Assembly (NCBI GenBank): GCA_026075535.2
Contig: AP026547.1
Coordinates: 4,030,001-4,094,000 of the forward strand
Reading direction: 5' to 3'
Origin: Tricholoma matsutake
Lineage: Eukaryota > Basidiomycota > Agaricomycetes > Agaricales > Tricholomataceae
Length of the DNA: 64,000 bases
This document shows positions 63,344-64,000 of the stretch, piece by piece. Each line of letters starts with the position of its first letter. The first letter of the stretch is position 1. The position numbers and the translations under genes are program-made. The notes below the pieces were generated by a model. It was not told where the DNA came from and made no database searches. It saw only the letters and a program-made list of their open reading frames with translations.

Positions 63344-64000
63344 GGAGAACGTTGAGCAAGAAGCACCTGCCTGATCCGCAGTACCAGAAAAAGAACAGGC
63401 ACGAGGCCTTCACGTTGATTGCGGACACTGTGCTGTATTCTGTCGACTACAGGTGCAGATACCTCGTACAAAACTTGCTCTAACGGACCCAAACTTCAAA
63501 GCTTCACCACCGGGTGCACCATGGACCGCTATCGATCCCACACAAGTTCGCACGTGATGCGAGGTTGACGCGACAATCGATCAACATCATGTCGCGTCAC
63601 CTACTATGTATAAACGTAAGCCACTTCGAACATTGGCGCGTGTGATAGATATTGACGCACGTCTCACAGCACAAGCACAAAAAGCACTCGTCACCGTTGT
63701 GCGCAATCGGGCATGCCACGCATGCGGCACTAGCAAACGATGCGTTATGGTATTACGTAATACAATAAGTAAGCAAGAATGTGAACTTTATACGGAAGTT
63801 TCCGGACTCCACTTTTTACAAGTCCAATTTCCACTGTCGATCCCCTAGTGTCAAGCGAATCTGCTCATAATAAAGCTGCTCGTTAGGCATACACCTGGAA
63901 GCGGGAGTAGCCTTTCTGTACACTCAGGCTGCCGAGTCCCTCCCTCGTGATCTTGCAACCACTCGGATGCCGCATAAATTCTCTTTCACAGTTGAAAGTC
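63344..64000. other. Right edge of window, no gene recognised
   Basis: About 650 bases containing the GH16 promoter and a short forward open frame at 63606-63848 (Arg-rich, with CHACGTSKRC) that I cannot place in a family. A partial gene running off the edge cannot be excluded. Confidence 0.4.

Noticed and set aside
63606..63848. Arg-rich forward open frame with CxxC-like residues
   Set aside because: Too short, no family, and near the window edge where context is missing.

Overview
This window is nuclear DNA from a filamentous basidiomycete, most likely an Agaricomycete. The genes are dense and cut by very many introns, mostly 41-70 nt long with GT..AG ends and fungal branch-point-like CTNAC/CTAAC motifs. 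Gene content fits this: a chitin synthase fused to a myosin motor, a Gti1/Pac2 (WOPR) regulator, an expanded-family F-box protein, a DUF1996 secreted protein, GH16 and GH17 glucanases and a NPN/NTA aquaporin. Gene models were built by hand by joining open frames across splice sites, checking reading phase at each junction and using family conservation to choose between sites. Spans given are start codon to stop codon, with exons listed in the evidence.

Layout. 1-1.9 kb: a 102-bp tandem repeat and a decayed RNase H/zinc-finger segment of a non-LTR-type retroelement. 2-17 kb: PHD-finger chromatin protein (-), interrupted GNAT gene (+), alpha/beta hydrolase (-), DBP2 RNA helicase with a 699-nt intron (-), RSR1/Rap-like GTPase (-), SR-tailed cyclophilin (+), eIF4B-like factor (-), and an intron-containing tRNA-Met. 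17-27 kb: myosin-chitin synthase (-) and a 16-exon DUF1996 gene (-). 27-42 kb: ICT1-like release factor (+), PP2A methylesterase PPE1 (+), ribosome-biogenesis AAA ATPase RIX7 (-), a small secreted protein with dibasic sites (-), proteasome chaperone Nas6/gankyrin (-), TFIIH subunit TFB2 (+), WOPR regulator (-). 42-52 kb: an unrecognised multi-exon coding remnant (-), F-box protein (-), aldo-keto reductase pseudogene (-), HSBP1-like protein (+), an uncharacterised basidiomycete protein (+), aquaporin (+). 53-64 kb: GH17 glucanase (+), GET4 (+), an unknown Ser/Pro-rich protein (-), ARV1 (+), GH16 glucanase (-).

Most genes are conserved single-copy housekeeping genes (transcription, translation, ribosome assembly, tail-anchored protein insertion, lipid homeostasis, proteasome assembly, phosphatase control) mixed with wall-remodelling and secreted-protein genes. 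Nothing in the order suggests a metabolic cluster or a defence or mobile system. The most unusual content is in gene architecture: at least seven GC-AG introns, several microexons (one possibly only 2 nt), start codons split from the rest of the coding region, and a long DBP2 intron at a position matching the known regulatory intron of yeast DBP2. Decay is also visible: a GNAT gene with one in-frame TGA, an aldo-keto reductase pseudogene, and a retroelement whose in-frame stops are all TGA.
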